The notes beneath the pieces are model-generated. The model did not search any database, had not been told where the DNA came from, and was given only the letters and a program-made list of their open reading frames with translations. A stretch of DNA of 64,000 nt from JAAYCI01 sp964370045 (GTDB lineage: Bacteria; Bacillota; Clostridia; Oscillospirales; Ruminococcaceae): positions 1-64,000 of the forward strand of contig CAYJGZ010000013.1 of assembly GCA_964370045.1 (NCBI GenBank), written 5' to 3'. This document shows positions 52,723-61,636 of the stretch, in pieces. Each line of letters opens with the position of its first letter. Within the stretch, counting starts at the first letter, position 1. The translations under genes were made by a program, and so were the position numbers.

Positions 52723-54116
52723 GCGTCATCCCCCCTTAAAAAAGCGCTAAGCTCATCCCGCAAAACAAGCGGCATTGCATGGCTTGCCTGTGTGTATCCC
52801 ACACGATTTGGGTCTATGCCTGCCGATGTCAGCATTTCTTTTAGACGCTGAGACTGCAGGCAGGCACGTTTGTTGCCGTTTATGTGCTTGCACGCATCTT
52901 CCATGCACACTGCTATCATCACCTTTGCGTAGTCACGCAGTGCGTCCGAAACAAGCTCAAAGCCGAGGCATCCTCCGCAGGATACGGGCAGCCACTCCAC
53001 ATACTTTGCCTGTGGGCCCAGCGCCGCAAGCGCCCTGTCCGCCGCAAGCGCCGCAGAGTTTTCACAGCACAAAACAAGCGTGCACTGTTTTTTGTCCGCA
53101 AATCTTGGCGGAAACATTGCATCACTTTTTGTTATGGCGTTGCCCGGACATACAGATGCGCAAATGCCGCATCCCTCGCATGCCTGTTTCAGGCAGTCCA
53201 TCTTGCGGGCCTGCTTGTTCGGCTCAAGCGCCGCATGGGGACATGCCCTAAGACAGCTGTAACATAGCACACACTTTTCACCGTCAATGTCGGCGGTGGG
53301 GGTGGTGCTGTCCTTGCAGGCAAATGTTTGCATACCGGCGAACACGGTGTTCAAAACGCCGTCGAGGTTTTGTGCGGCATCATCCCGCCTAAGGGCGTAT
53401 ACACCCCTTCGACAGGTGGACACCGGCGCCAAAAAGTGGCGGTCCTCGTTTATGTACCCCTGCGCATCAAGCTGCAAGCGCAGACGCTTTGCAAGCTGTG
53501 TGAACTTTTCGCTCGGTGTGCGACTGCCGTCCGCAAAAAGACATGGCGTGTCTATTTCGGTTGTGAGCACACCGTCGTTCGCCTTTATGCCAAAAGTATC
53601 CTGCGCATAGTCGTAGCTTACCTTAATGTCCTCGTACTTCACAAAGATAACGCCCGCATTGCGTGCCTCTTTGTACATTTCCTCGGCATAGCGAGGGGCG
53701 GTGCGCACAAACTTGTTAAAGTAGTACACCCTGCGCTTTTTGTTCGCAAGCGCTGTTGCATCCGCAATCGCACGCACGCTTGCGGCGGTGGAGGACTCAC
53801 AAAAATAGTCCAGCAAAAACGCAACGGGTGCGGTGCGCTCTTTTTTGGGCAGTACCTTCACCTTGTCCTCAAGGTAAAGCGAGTGGGGAGTGCCGCCGTC
53901 TATCGCATCGGGTGCGTTTTGCACCGTTTGGGTGAGCAAAACAAAGTCGGCTTGTGTGGGCTCTGCGTCGATATATGCGGTGAAGTCGCCCACCTGTCCG
54001 TTTAGCCTACATAGCCTGTCCGCATCCTCGCACAGCAGTGTTTCGACGCCACGCTTCTCGAAATACTCGGATATGTAGCTGTTTTGAGGGTTTTCTCCTG
54101 CGATTATCAGCCTCAT
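52719..54116 (-). CDS. Fe-S protein with degenerate HdrA half, two ferredoxin clusters and an MvhD-like C-terminus (QmoB-like)
   Basis: 465 residues. The first about 280 residues align in layout with the second half of HdrA but lack a GxGxxG FAD motif. Then CVLCYSCLRACP and CEGCGICASVCP bind two [4Fe-4S] clusters. The final about 130 residues resemble MvhD (VLCCENSAAL, SCGGC, VCMEDACKH, LTSAGIDPNRVGYTQASHA). The HdrA-plus-MvhD fusion is also the plan of QmoB. The ATG at 54116 (GGGGG upstream) overlaps the preceding gene's stop as ATGA. It probably forms a complex with that HdrA-like protein and with MetV/MetF. Confidence 0.78.
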   Translation of the reverse strand: MRLIIAGENPQNSYISEYFEKRGVETLLCEDADRLCRLNGQVGDFTAYIDAEPTQADFVLLTQTVQNAPDAIDGGTPHSLYLEDKVKVLPKKERTAPVAFLLDYFCESSTAASVRAIADATALANKKRRVYYFNKFVRTAPRYAEEMYKEARNAGVIFVKYEDIKVSYDYAQDTFGIKANDGVLTTEIDTPCLFADGSRTPSEKFTQLAKRLRLQLDAQGYINEDRHFLAPVSTCRRGVYALRRDDAAQNLDGVLNTVFAGMQTFACKDSTTPTADIDGEKCVLCYSCLRACPHAALEPNKQARKMDCLKQACEGCGICASVCPGNAITKSDAMFPPRFADKKQCTLVLCCENSAALAADRALAALGPQAKYVEWLPVSCGGCLGFELVSDALRDYAKVMIAVCMEDACKHINGNKRACLQSQRLKEMLTSAGIDPNRVGYTQASHAMPLVLRDELSAFLRGDDA

Positions 54117-55126
54117 ACGCACACCCCCTTACATACGGAATTTTTCGCAATCACGGAGTTGGCCGTTGTCACTGCGTCGGCGTATGCCTCCTCTATGTGC
54201 ATGGGCGCTCTTGCGGTGCCTGCCACATAGATTCCCTCAGTGCCTGCGACCTGCGCCAAAAATCCGTCCGCATCCTGTTGCAGGCCGCACAGTGAGGCGA
54301 TGTCGTGGGCGGCGGCCTGTGGGTGAATGCCCTCGCTCAGCACCACAAGGTCAAACTCACGCTGTGTCATTCCCTTTTCGGGGGCATCATACTTGATGAC
54401 ACAGGGGCGTGCGCCTATTATTTCACGTGGGCGACATTTTATGAACTCAACGCCCAGCTCGCGCAGCTCCTCGTAGTTGTCCCTGTTGCACACACTTTGA
54501 AGCTCCATGTAGAAAAACGCAATGGAACATTCGGGGTAGTACTGCTTTAGCACACGTGCGGCACGGGTGCTGTATGCACAGCACACACGGCTACAATACA
54601 TGCTACGTTCCTTTTCGTCACGGCTACCAAAGCACTGGATAAACGCAACTGAGGACGGGGGCCTTGGCAGGCAAGTTTGAGCAGTGCGCAAAAGAAGAGT
54701 TCTCTCCAGCTGCGTGCCCGTCATGATACCCGCTTTGCCCTCGATTTGAAGATGCGCCGAGGCGCTGTTGGGCAGGCTTTCAAAGCCTGTGCACACCACC
54801 ACATCCGTAATGGCACACAACACACGCAAGCCGTTTTGCGTTTGCAAAACAGCGGTGTAGTCCCCCTTAGTACCCGATAAGCCTTGGAGCTGTGCGTCTG
54901 CGACACACTCGATGAGCGGATGCTTTTTCACCTGCTCAAACAATGTGCCGCTAAGACATACGCCGCAGTTGTTGCACTTATCGGTGGCCTTACATCCGTA
55001 GTGGCGAGCCCTGCCGCCAATCTCCGCCTGCTTTTCTACCAATACAACCGATGTGCCGCAGTCCGCCAAGCGCTGTGCCGCAGCACACCCCGAGACACCT
55101 GCTCCCAATACCAAAACATGAGCCAT
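54113..55126 (-). CDS. Short HdrA/QmoA-like flavoprotein
   Basis: 337 residues. FAD motif VLGAGVSGCAAAQRL, then CNNCGVCLSG, and the HdrA cluster motif CSRVCCAYSTRAA after IQCFGSRDEKER. The C-terminal GIYVAGTARAPMHIEEAYAD closes the FAD domain. It lacks the HdrA ferredoxin domains, which are supplied by the coupled next gene. First gene of the minus-strand series. The 55127-55515 gap upstream is shared with the divergent fhs gene. Confidence 0.82.
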   Translation of the reverse strand: MAHVLVLGAGVSGCAAAQRLADCGTSVVLVEKQAEIGGRARHYGCKATDKCNNCGVCLSGTLFEQVKKHPLIECVADAQLQGLSGTKGDYTAVLQTQNGLRVLCAITDVVVCTGFESLPNSASAHLQIEGKAGIMTGTQLERTLLLRTAQTCLPRPPSSVAFIQCFGSRDEKERSMYCSRVCCAYSTRAARVLKQYYPECSIAFFYMELQSVCNRDNYEELRELGVEFIKCRPREIIGARPCVIKYDAPEKGMTQREFDLVVLSEGIHPQAAAHDIASLCGLQQDADGFLAQVAGTEGIYVAGTARAPMHIEEAYADAVTTANSVIAKNSVCKGVCV

Positions 55127-55515
55127 TTTACCACCTGCCTGAAAGTTTAATTCATGCTGTGAAAATTACATCGCATCTAATAAAAAACCAAGCACAATAT
55201 GATGCGAGGCCGAAATACATGCCTGATGCTCTGATTATAAAGTAGAAAGCAAGTAAAAACAAGGCTTTGTTGCGTCTTGGATAAATGTTCATGAAAAGGG
55301 AACACTTAATCATGAAGTGGAGTAAAAAGTTTATGTAAAATACATCTATGATTCTGAGAGACTTTGTGATATAATAAACATAGTCTGCAATTTGTGAAGA
55401 GATAAACTTGCCTATGTATAATAATGTAGGGTATTGCAAGACTGAGGTTTTGGGAAAGAAGTTTTTGAACCCGTCATAAACACAATTGTACTCAAAAAGA
55501 AAGGAAGGGAACAGT
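55127..55515. promoter_or_regulatory. Divergent promoter region between the HdrA-like gene and fhs
   Basis: 389 nt of AT-rich DNA. A perfect TATAAT (55370-55375) points toward fhs, but its -35 is weak. No riboswitch, gene or repeat is recognised. Shared control of the two one-carbon units from here would fit their functions. Confidence 0.4.
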
Positions 55516-57192
55516 ATGGGCTACAAAACGGATATTGAGATTGCACAGGAGACAAGCATGTTGCCTGTGGCGGACATTGCGGCAAAGCTCGGAGTGGGGG
55601 ATGAGTACCTTGAAATGTACGGAAAGTACAAGGCGAAGGTAGACTACGCTGTGCTCGAAGAAAAAAAGGATGTGCCGGATGGCAAGCTGATTTTGGTGAC
55701 GGCCATAAACCCCACCCCTGCAGGTGAGGGCAAAACTACCACAACGGTGGGTCTTGCGGATGCACTTAATCTTATCGACAAAAAAGTAGTGGTGGCACTG
55801 CGTGAGCCCAGCCTTGGCCCTGTGTTTGGCGTAAAGGGCGGCGCGGCAGGTGGCGGCTACGCACAGGTGGTGCCCATGGAGGACATCAACCTGCACTTCA
55901 CCGGGGACTTTCACGCAATAGGTGCGGCGAACAACCTGCTTGCCGCCATGCTGGACAACCATATCTATCAGGGCAACGCACTGCAAATAGACACCCGCCG
56001 CATTACATGGAAGCGTGCTGTGGATATGAACGACCGCCAGCTGCGTTTTGTTACAGATGGCCTTGGTGGGCGCACAAACGGCGTGCCCCGTGAGGATGGC
56101 TTTGACATAACAGTGGCAAGCGAAATTATGGCTGTGCTATGTCTTTCCTCGGACATTATCGACCTTAAAGAGCGCTGTGCACGCATCATTGTGGGCTATA
56201 CACGTGAGGAAAAGCCCATAACGGCGGCCGACCTAAAGGCGCAGGGTGCGATGGCGGCACTTTTGAAAGATGCGCTAAAGCCGAACCTTGTGCAGACGCT
56301 GGAGCACACCCCTGCGTTTATCCACGGCGGTCCCTTTGCAAATATCGCCCACGGGTGTAACTCTGTCATGGCCACTCGCTTAGCGCTGAAATACGGCGAT
56401 TATGCTGTCACCGAGGCAGGTTTCGGCGCAGACCTCGGCGCAGAAAAGTTCCTCGACATCAAATGTCGCATGGCAGGGCTTGTGCCTGATGCGGTGGTTA
56501 TTGTGGCGACAGTGCGTGCGCTCAAGCACCACGGCGGCGTTGCCAAGGCGGAGCTTGGAGACGAGAACCTCTCTGCGCTGGAAAAGGGCCTGCCAAACCT
56601 TCTGCAACACGTGGAAAACATCACTAAGGTGTACGGCCTGCCCGCAGTGGTGGCAATAAACCGCTTCCCCACCGACACAGAGGCGGAGCTGAAGCTGGTG
56701 GAGGACAAGTGCCGCAAGCTGGGAGTGAACGTGGCGCTCAGCGAAGTGTGGGGCAAAGGCGGCGAGGGCGGCGTTGCGCTCGCAAAAGAAGTGGTGCGGC
56801 TGTGCGAAGAGCCGAGCAAGTTCACCTTCTGCTATGAGCAGGAGCTGTCCATTGAGGAAAAACTGCAGGCCATCGTGACAAAGGTGTACCATGGCGACAG
56901 CGTGGAGCTTACACCCGCCGCACAAAAGCAGGCGGCACAGCTTACAGCGCTCGGCTTTGGCAACATGCCCATATGTATGGCGAAAACGCAGTACAGCTTT
57001 AGCGATAATGCGTCGCTTTTGGGTGCGCCCAAGGGCTTTAAGGTCACTGTGCGCAACCTGAAAGTTTCCGCAGGTGCGGGCTTCATCGTGGCACTGACAA
57101 GCGAAATTATGACAATGCCCGGCCTGCCTCCTGTGCCCGCAGCTGAGAGAATTGACGTGGATGCGAGCGGAAAAATTACGGGACTGTTTTAG
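55516..57192 (+). CDS. fhs: Formate-tetrahydrofolate ligase
   Basis: 558 residues, the usual size. ATP loop PTPAGEGKTTTTVGL, then GVKGGAAGGGYAQVVPMEDINLHFTGD and VATVRALKHHGG. Joins formate to THF with ATP, the entry to the methyl branch. The ATG at 55516 follows AAGGGA. fchA and folD follow, giving consecutive steps; a strong stem-loop lies just after the gene. Confidence 0.96.
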   Translation: MGYKTDIEIAQETSMLPVADIAAKLGVGDEYLEMYGKYKAKVDYAVLEEKKDVPDGKLILVTAINPTPAGEGKTTTTVGLADALNLIDKKVVVALREPSLGPVFGVKGGAAGGGYAQVVPMEDINLHFTGDFHAIGAANNLLAAMLDNHIYQGNALQIDTRRITWKRAVDMNDRQLRFVTDGLGGRTNGVPREDGFDITVASEIMAVLCLSSDIIDLKERCARIIVGYTREEKPITAADLKAQGAMAALLKDALKPNLVQTLEHTPAFIHGGPFANIAHGCNSVMATRLALKYGDYAVTEAGFGADLGAEKFLDIKCRMAGLVPDAVVIVATVRALKHHGGVAKAELGDENLSALEKGLPNLLQHVENITKVYGLPAVVAINRFPTDTEAELKLVEDKCRKLGVNVALSEVWGKGGEGGVALAKEVVRLCEEPSKFTFCYEQELSIEEKLQAIVTKVYHGDSVELTPAAQKQAAQLTALGFGNMPICMAKTQYSFSDNASLLGAPKGFKVTVRNLKVSAGAGFIVALTSEIMTMPGLPPVPAAERIDVDASGKITGLF

Positions 57193-57208
57193 TGAAAAAG
57201 CCATAAGC

Positions 57209-57249
57209 AAATGTGCGCAAAGCTCCGATGTGGGGCTTTGCGCACATTT
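57209..57249 (+). terminator. Strong stem-loop after fhs
   Basis: AAATGTGCGCAAAGC (57209-57223) pairs over 15 bp with 57235-57249. No T-run follows, so it may stabilise the mRNA 3' end or terminate weakly. The rest of the gap up to fchA contains AT-rich DNA with a TTGACT (about 57285) as a possible promoter element. Confidence 0.6.
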
Positions 57250-57498
57250 AGAGAGCGGATGAAATGCTCACTTAAAAAAATATGTTGACTATATAGGATA
57301 CGGTTTGGTAAACTGCTATTCGGTGGGTAGGGGAACTGCCTTTTTGTACAGCATGGTGCGCCATCTGTGCGAAAAATGTTGAATAGTGAAATTTTGGCAA
57401 TGACACGTGATTTTTGATGTCAACATTATATAAAAATAGCGAAAATATTTTGCGCTGGGTCATCTACTTGATGTGCGCAAAAATATGGAGGTAAACAT

Positions 57499-58128
57499 AT
57501 GCAGTCGGTAAATCTTAGTTGTACAGAGTTTGTGCAGGTGCTTGCGTCCAAAGCACCAACGCCGGGTGGCGGCGGTGCGGCGGCACTGGTGGGTGCTGTG
57601 GGCACGGCACTGGGCAACATGGTGGGAAGCCTGACACTCGGCAAAAAAAAGTATGCAGATGTGCAGGAGGATATCACCGAGATGAAAGCAAGGGCGGATG
57701 CCCTGCAGGATAGGCTCTTGGCGCTGGTGCAAAAGGATGCGGATGTGTTTGAGCCGCTGAGCAAGGCGTACGGAATGCCCAAGGACACGCCCGAGCAACA
57801 GGCGGAAAAAGCACGTGTGCTGGAGGAGGCCACAAAGCTTGCGTGCAGTGTGCCCATGGAGATAATGCAGTGCTGTTGCGAGGCGATAGACCTGCAGGAG
57901 GAGTTCGCACAAAAGGGAACTGCCATTGCCATCTCGGACGTGGGCGTGGGCGTTGTGTTTTGCAAGGCGGCACTGCAGGGTGCATCGCTGAATGTGTTTA
58001 TCAACACAAAAGGCATGACAGACCGTGAGTATGCACAAAAGCTGAACAAAGAGGCAAACGACATGCTCTGTAAGTACAACAAAAAAGCGGACGAAATTTA
58101 CGCATTTGTGGCGGCGAAGTTTGAGTAG
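57499..58128 (+). CDS. fchA: Methenyltetrahydrofolate cyclohydrolase (cyclodeaminase family)
   Basis: 209 residues. SKAPTPGGGGAAALVGAVGTALGNMV is the FTCD/FchA opening, and the helical remainder fits. Interconverts methenyl- and formyl-THF. TGGAGG precedes the ATG. It lies between fhs and folD. FolD also has cyclohydrolase activity, so having both is as in acetogens and purine-fermenting clostridia. Confidence 0.93.
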   Translation: MQSVNLSCTEFVQVLASKAPTPGGGGAAALVGAVGTALGNMVGSLTLGKKKYADVQEDITEMKARADALQDRLLALVQKDADVFEPLSKAYGMPKDTPEQQAEKARVLEEATKLACSVPMEIMQCCCEAIDLQEEFAQKGTAIAISDVGVGVVFCKAALQGASLNVFINTKGMTDREYAQKLNKEANDMLCKYNKKADEIYAFVAAKFE

Positions 58129-58166
58129 CCAAGCCCAAAATGCTGTTTATAAGGGAGTGACAAAGC

Positions 58167-59021
58167 ATGGCAGAGGTACTTAAAGGCGCGGCGGTAGTGG
58201 AAGCGCTGAACCAAAAACTGAGCGAGCAGGTAGTGCAGCTAAAGGAAAAAGGTGTTACCCCGACACTTGCGATTGTGCGTGTGGGCGAGCGCCCCGACGA
58301 TGTTTCGTACGAGCGTGGAGCGACAAAGCGGTGTGAAAAAATAGGTGTGGACGTAAGGCACGTAAGCCTGCCGCAAGCTATTTCCCAAGACGCACTGATA
58401 GAAGAAATAGAGCGGCTTAACAAGGATAGTGCGGTGCATGGCGTTCTGCTGTTCCGTCCACTACCCAAAGAGATAGACGAAAACATCGTGCGAAATACAC
58501 TGTGCCCCCAAAAGGACGTGGACGGAATCACCGACGCTTCACTTGCAGGAGTTTTTGCAGGGGTGGACACGGGCTATCCGCCCTGCACACCTGCCGCATG
58601 TATGGAAATTCTCGACTACTACGGTGTGGACCCCAAGGGCAAAAACGTGACGGTGGTGGGGCGTAGCCTTGTTGTGGGCAAGCCCGTGGCGATGATGCTG
58701 ATGGGCAGACATGCCACCGTGACCATGTGCCACACACGCACAACGGACATGCCGGCCGTGTGCAGGCAGGCGGAGATACTCATTGTGTCGGCAGGGCGCG
58801 CGCAGATGGTGGACAAGAGCTACCTTTCGGCAGGGCAGGTGGTCATTGACGTGGGCATCAACGTGAACGAAGAGGGTAACCTTTGCGGAGATGTAAACTA
58901 CGATGATGCAATGGCCACTGTGGGTAGCGTGACACCCGTTCCGGGTGGCGTGGGCACGGTGACCACGAGCGTTTTGGTAAAGCATGTTGTGATGGCGGCG
59001 ACCCGCCAAAGCAAGGCGTAA
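58167..59021 (+). CDS. folD: Methylenetetrahydrofolate dehydrogenase/cyclohydrolase
   Basis: 284 residues. GVLLFRPLPKEIDENIV and CPQKDVDG are the substrate motifs; VVGRSLVVGKPVAMML and ATVTMCHTRT form the NAD(P) site, and PVPGGVGTVTTSVL the C-terminal signature. Reduces methenyl-THF to methylene-THF. Starts 38 nt after fchA. Confidence 0.96.
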   Translation: MAEVLKGAAVVEALNQKLSEQVVQLKEKGVTPTLAIVRVGERPDDVSYERGATKRCEKIGVDVRHVSLPQAISQDALIEEIERLNKDSAVHGVLLFRPLPKEIDENIVRNTLCPQKDVDGITDASLAGVFAGVDTGYPPCTPAACMEILDYYGVDPKGKNVTVVGRSLVVGKPVAMMLMGRHATVTMCHTRTTDMPAVCRQAEILIVSAGRAQMVDKSYLSAGQVVIDVGINVNEEGNLCGDVNYDDAMATVGSVTPVPGGVGTVTTSVLVKHVVMAATRQSKA

Positions 59022-59075
59022 GCAAAAATTTTTGAATAAAAGTGATGCCCTACAAGCAGGTGTACTAAAACGGCA

Positions 59076-59226
59076 GTGTTGACAAAGTCGGATTGGCAAA
59101 ATACTTCGGTTCTTTTTTGCCGTGCCTTACAAAAATCCTCGTTAATACACAAAGTATTGCATGGGTTTTTGTGTTGTCCGGCAAAAAAACATCTTTCGAT
59201 TTTGCAAACCCTTTGTTTGTCGACAC
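59076..59226. repeat. R2 palindromic repeat, copy 1
   Basis: GTGTTGACAAAG at one end faces CTTTGTTTGTCGACAC at the other. Inner segments (TTTTTTGCCGTGCC with GTCCGGCAAAAAA) also pair, so nearly all 151 nt can form one hairpin around CTCGTTAATACACAAAGTATT. A second copy at 61014 is about 85% alike by eye. Confidence 0.75.
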
Positions 59227-59309
59227 AACCAAAACGCCACCTGCCGTGGGGTATTACTTTGAAAAAATAAAGTAAGGACAAATAAAAAAGGGTAAGGTGA
59301 GGTAGAAGT

Positions 59310-60137
59310 ATGAGTTTGATGTCTCCGGCAGAGGTGACGCAGTATTACTGCGACGCAGGAAAAGTAAAGGCGGACCGCACACTGGGCAAGATGTTTGCGC
59401 TGGCGATTTTTGCGGGGTTTATTATCGCAATGGCGGCGGTGTTCAGCAACACATCGGCGCACGGCATTGACGAGGTGGGCGCACAGCGCATGGTGAGCGG
59501 GCTTACGTTTGCGTTTGGCCTGCCGATGGTTATTCTTTTGGGTGCGGAGCTCTTCACCGGCAACGTGATGATTTGCATGACGGTGGCCAGCCGCAAGACA
59601 ACTATTGTAAAAATGTTGCGCAACTGGTTCTTTGTGTATGTGGGCAACTTTGTGGGCGGCCTTATGGTGGCGGCAGGCTGTGCGTTTTTTGGGCAGTTCA
59701 AGTACTCGGACGGCCAGCTTGCGGTGTACACCATGAAAGCGGCGGTATCAAAGCTTTCTCTACCTTTCGGCAACGCAATAGTCATGGGCATCCTCTGCAA
59801 CATACTTGTGTGTATGGCAGTGCTTGCATCGCTTGCGGCGAAGGACTCCGTGGGGCGTATCCTTGGAGCATACATCCCTGTTGCGCTGTTTGCGGCGGTA
59901 GGCTTTGAGCATAGCATCGCAAATATGTACAACATCCCTGCGGCGATATTCGCAAACATGAACCCCACATACGCCGCTCTTGCGGTGGAGGCAGGTGTGG
60001 ACACCTCCGTGCTGACGGTGGGTAATTTGTTCACCGCAAACTTAATACCCGTAACGATAGGAAATATTATAGGCGGACTTATACTTGGTATGCTGATGTG
60101 GTGTACCATGCTAAAACCCTCAAAAAACAAAGTATAG
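59310..60137 (+). CDS. focA: Formate/nitrite transporter family channel
   Basis: 275 residues, six spans. LGAELFTGNVMICM and AVGFEHSIANMYNIPAAI are the FNT signatures, the latter with the conserved pore histidine. Since fhs is nearby, formate is the likely substrate. The ATG at 59310 follows GGTGAGG. It is flanked by R2 repeats together with folT. Confidence 0.93.
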   Translation: MSLMSPAEVTQYYCDAGKVKADRTLGKMFALAIFAGFIIAMAAVFSNTSAHGIDEVGAQRMVSGLTFAFGLPMVILLGAELFTGNVMICMTVASRKTTIVKMLRNWFFVYVGNFVGGLMVAAGCAFFGQFKYSDGQLAVYTMKAAVSKLSLPFGNAIVMGILCNILVCMAVLASLAAKDSVGRILGAYIPVALFAAVGFEHSIANMYNIPAAIFANMNPTYAALAVEAGVDTSVLTVGNLFTANLIPVTIGNIIGGLILGMLMWCTMLKPSKNKV

Positions 60138-60163
60138 CGCGATAGATAAAGACAAATGCAAAA

Positions 60164-60201
60164 ACCCACCACAAGGCTGTACTTTGTGGTGGGTATTTTT
60201 T
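60164..60201 (+). terminator. Terminator after focA
   Basis: ACCCACCACAA and TTTGTGGTGGGT pair around an 8-nt loop, followed by ATTTTTTT. Confidence 0.88.
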
Positions 60202-60346
60202 TGTATATATAGTAAAAAAGGTGGTATTTTTCGCTTTTTTTGTGTATAATAAAAGTGCAAATCAAAAGCAGATGAAATGGAAAGGGGTGGTGAATACTTC
60301 ACAGCCTGCAAGGCAGGCATATCGTAAGATGACATGAAGATTTAGT

Positions 60347-60437
60347 CAGAGTAGAAATGACGCGTCAAGTGCCGATGGATGGGAGGTTGCCATCGGACGA
60401 AGGGGTTTTTGCCCGCGGTGTCATTTCGCATCCGCTG
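60347..60437 (+). promoter_or_regulatory. Tetrahydrofolate (THF) riboswitch
   Basis: Matches the folate riboswitch core: AGAGTAG at the 5' side, the AAATGAC/GTCATTT stem, CGTCAAGTGC, a CCGATGG/CCATCGG hairpin, GGACGAAGGGG, GCCCGCGGTG and GCATCCGCT at the 3' side. A hairpin after it (TGCCACAATAG with CTATTTGTGGCA, 60437-60465) ends about 10 nt before the ribosome binding site and is the probable expression platform. It controls folT. Confidence 0.9.
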
Positions 60438-60490
60438 CCACAATAGGGACCTACTATTTGTGGCACTACACAAAAAGGAGGTCTTTTGTT

Positions 60491-60994
60491 ATGCTCAAAA
60501 TGAACACGAAGAAACTTTTGTACCTTGCACTTTTCCTTGCGACAGAGCTGGTTTTGTCCCGCTTTTTGTCTATCCAAACACCCATTGTGAAAATCGGGTT
60601 TGCGTTTTTGCCCATAGCCATGAGCGCTGTCATGTTCGGCCCGTTTTGGGCGGCGGCGTGCGCCGGCTGTGCGGACTTTTTGGGGGCGATACTCTTTCCT
60701 GTAGGGCCGTATTTCCCCGGCTTTACGCTCACAGCGATACTCACAGGTCTTGTGTACGGCATATTTTTGTATAAAAACAGCAGCTGGGCACGTGTGATAA
60801 TTGCGGTGCTCATAATATCACTGGTGCTCAATCTGTGCTTGGATACGCTGTGGCTGCACATGCTGTTTGGGGAGTCTTACTTTGTGTTACTGCCCACACG
60901 TATATTGAAGAGCGTGATAATGGCGCCTGTACAGATATTGGTAGTGCGGCTTGTGGTAACAAGGCTGAAGCTTGCGACAAGGCGGATGGCATAA
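60491..60994 (+). CDS. folT: Folate ECF transporter S component
   Basis: 167 residues, five to six spans. LATELVLSRFLSIQTP, VKIGFAFLPIAMSAVMFGP and LDTLWLHMLFG match the FolT branch of ECF S components. It works with a shared EcfAAT module encoded elsewhere. The ATG at 60491 has AAAGGAGG 8 nt upstream. The THF riboswitch in its leader supports folate as the substrate. Confidence 0.92.
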   Translation: MLKMNTKKLLYLALFLATELVLSRFLSIQTPIVKIGFAFLPIAMSAVMFGPFWAAACAGCADFLGAILFPVGPYFPGFTLTAILTGLVYGIFLYKNSSWARVIIAVLIISLVLNLCLDTLWLHMLFGESYFVLLPTRILKSVIMAPVQILVVRLVVTRLKLATRRMA

Positions 60995-61013
60995 ATAGGT
61001 GGTATTTTTGGCG

Positions 61014-61166
61014 GTGTTGATAAAGTCGGATTAGCAAAATACATCGGTTCCTTTTTTGCTATACTTCACAAAAATCCTCGTTAATACACGAAGTATTGCC
61101 TGCGGTTTTTGTATTGTCTAACAAAAAAACATCTCCCGATTTTGCCAATCCTTTGTTCATCAACAC
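61014..61166. repeat. R2 palindromic repeat, copy 2
   Basis: GTGTTGATAAAG faces CTTTGTTCATCAACAC. The interior CTCGTTAATACACGAAGTATTGC is shared with copy 1. It lies 20 nt after folT, so the two copies bracket the focA-folT segment. Confidence 0.75.
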
Positions 61167-61221
61167 CACCTTTTTCGCACTCCCGGCGAAAAAGCACACC
61201 ACATTGTCACACAAGAAAAGC

Positions 61222-61258
61222 AAAAGAGGGCACACTCGTTTAATGGGTGTGCTTTTTT
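61222..61258 (+). terminator. Terminator downstream of folT
   Basis: GCACAC and GTGTGC pair, extended by an A-rich/T-rich outer stem and a T-run of six. Confidence 0.75.
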
Positions 61259-61350
61259 GTTGCGGCAGGGTGTGCCGCTTTTTCACCCAAAATTAAACGC
61301 ATATAAGCGTAATTTGCGCACAAAAAGCAGATGCGTGCCACACCCTGTGG

Positions 61351-61380
61351 GTTGACCGAGTATTATGTTAAATGGTATCA
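61351..61380 (+). promoter_or_regulatory. Possible promoter of the Mrp/Mbh operon
   Basis: TTGACC, an 18-nt spacer and TATCAT. Transcripts would run through an R1 repeat before the first gene at 61637. Confidence 0.4.
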
Positions 61381-61395
61381 TGTTCTGTAAAGAGG

Positions 61396-61510
61396 GAGTG
61401 GCCAAGCAGAAATGATTTAGAACACGTTAAGTGGGAGAAGAATGCGGTATATCCCCGGCCGTAGGCTGGGGATATACCAAAAAACCAAACCACCGCTTTT
61501 ATCCACACCC
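61396..61510 (-). repeat. R1 dispersed hairpin repeat, copy k
   Basis: Stem GGTATATCCCCGGCC, loop GTA, GGCTGGGGATATACC (61446-61478), with AACCAAACCACCGCTTTT and TATCCACACC at the right end and GAGTGGCCA at the left. Confidence 0.75.
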
Positions 61511-61636
61511 TGTAAAGAGATGGCGTAGCAATGTTCGGGATGTGTATCCTACATAATGTGGGGTTGCGCATTCCGAACGGTAATATATGCCCAAAGTTTG
61601 CGCTGGGTGAAAAGCACAGCATAAGGGGGTGCTCGC

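Noticed and set aside
52719..55126. Frameshift splitting one HdrA gene
   Set aside because: The two frames overlap by a clean ATGA with a ribosome binding site, and the second protein has its own complete MvhD-like end. Two genes are more likely than one broken gene.
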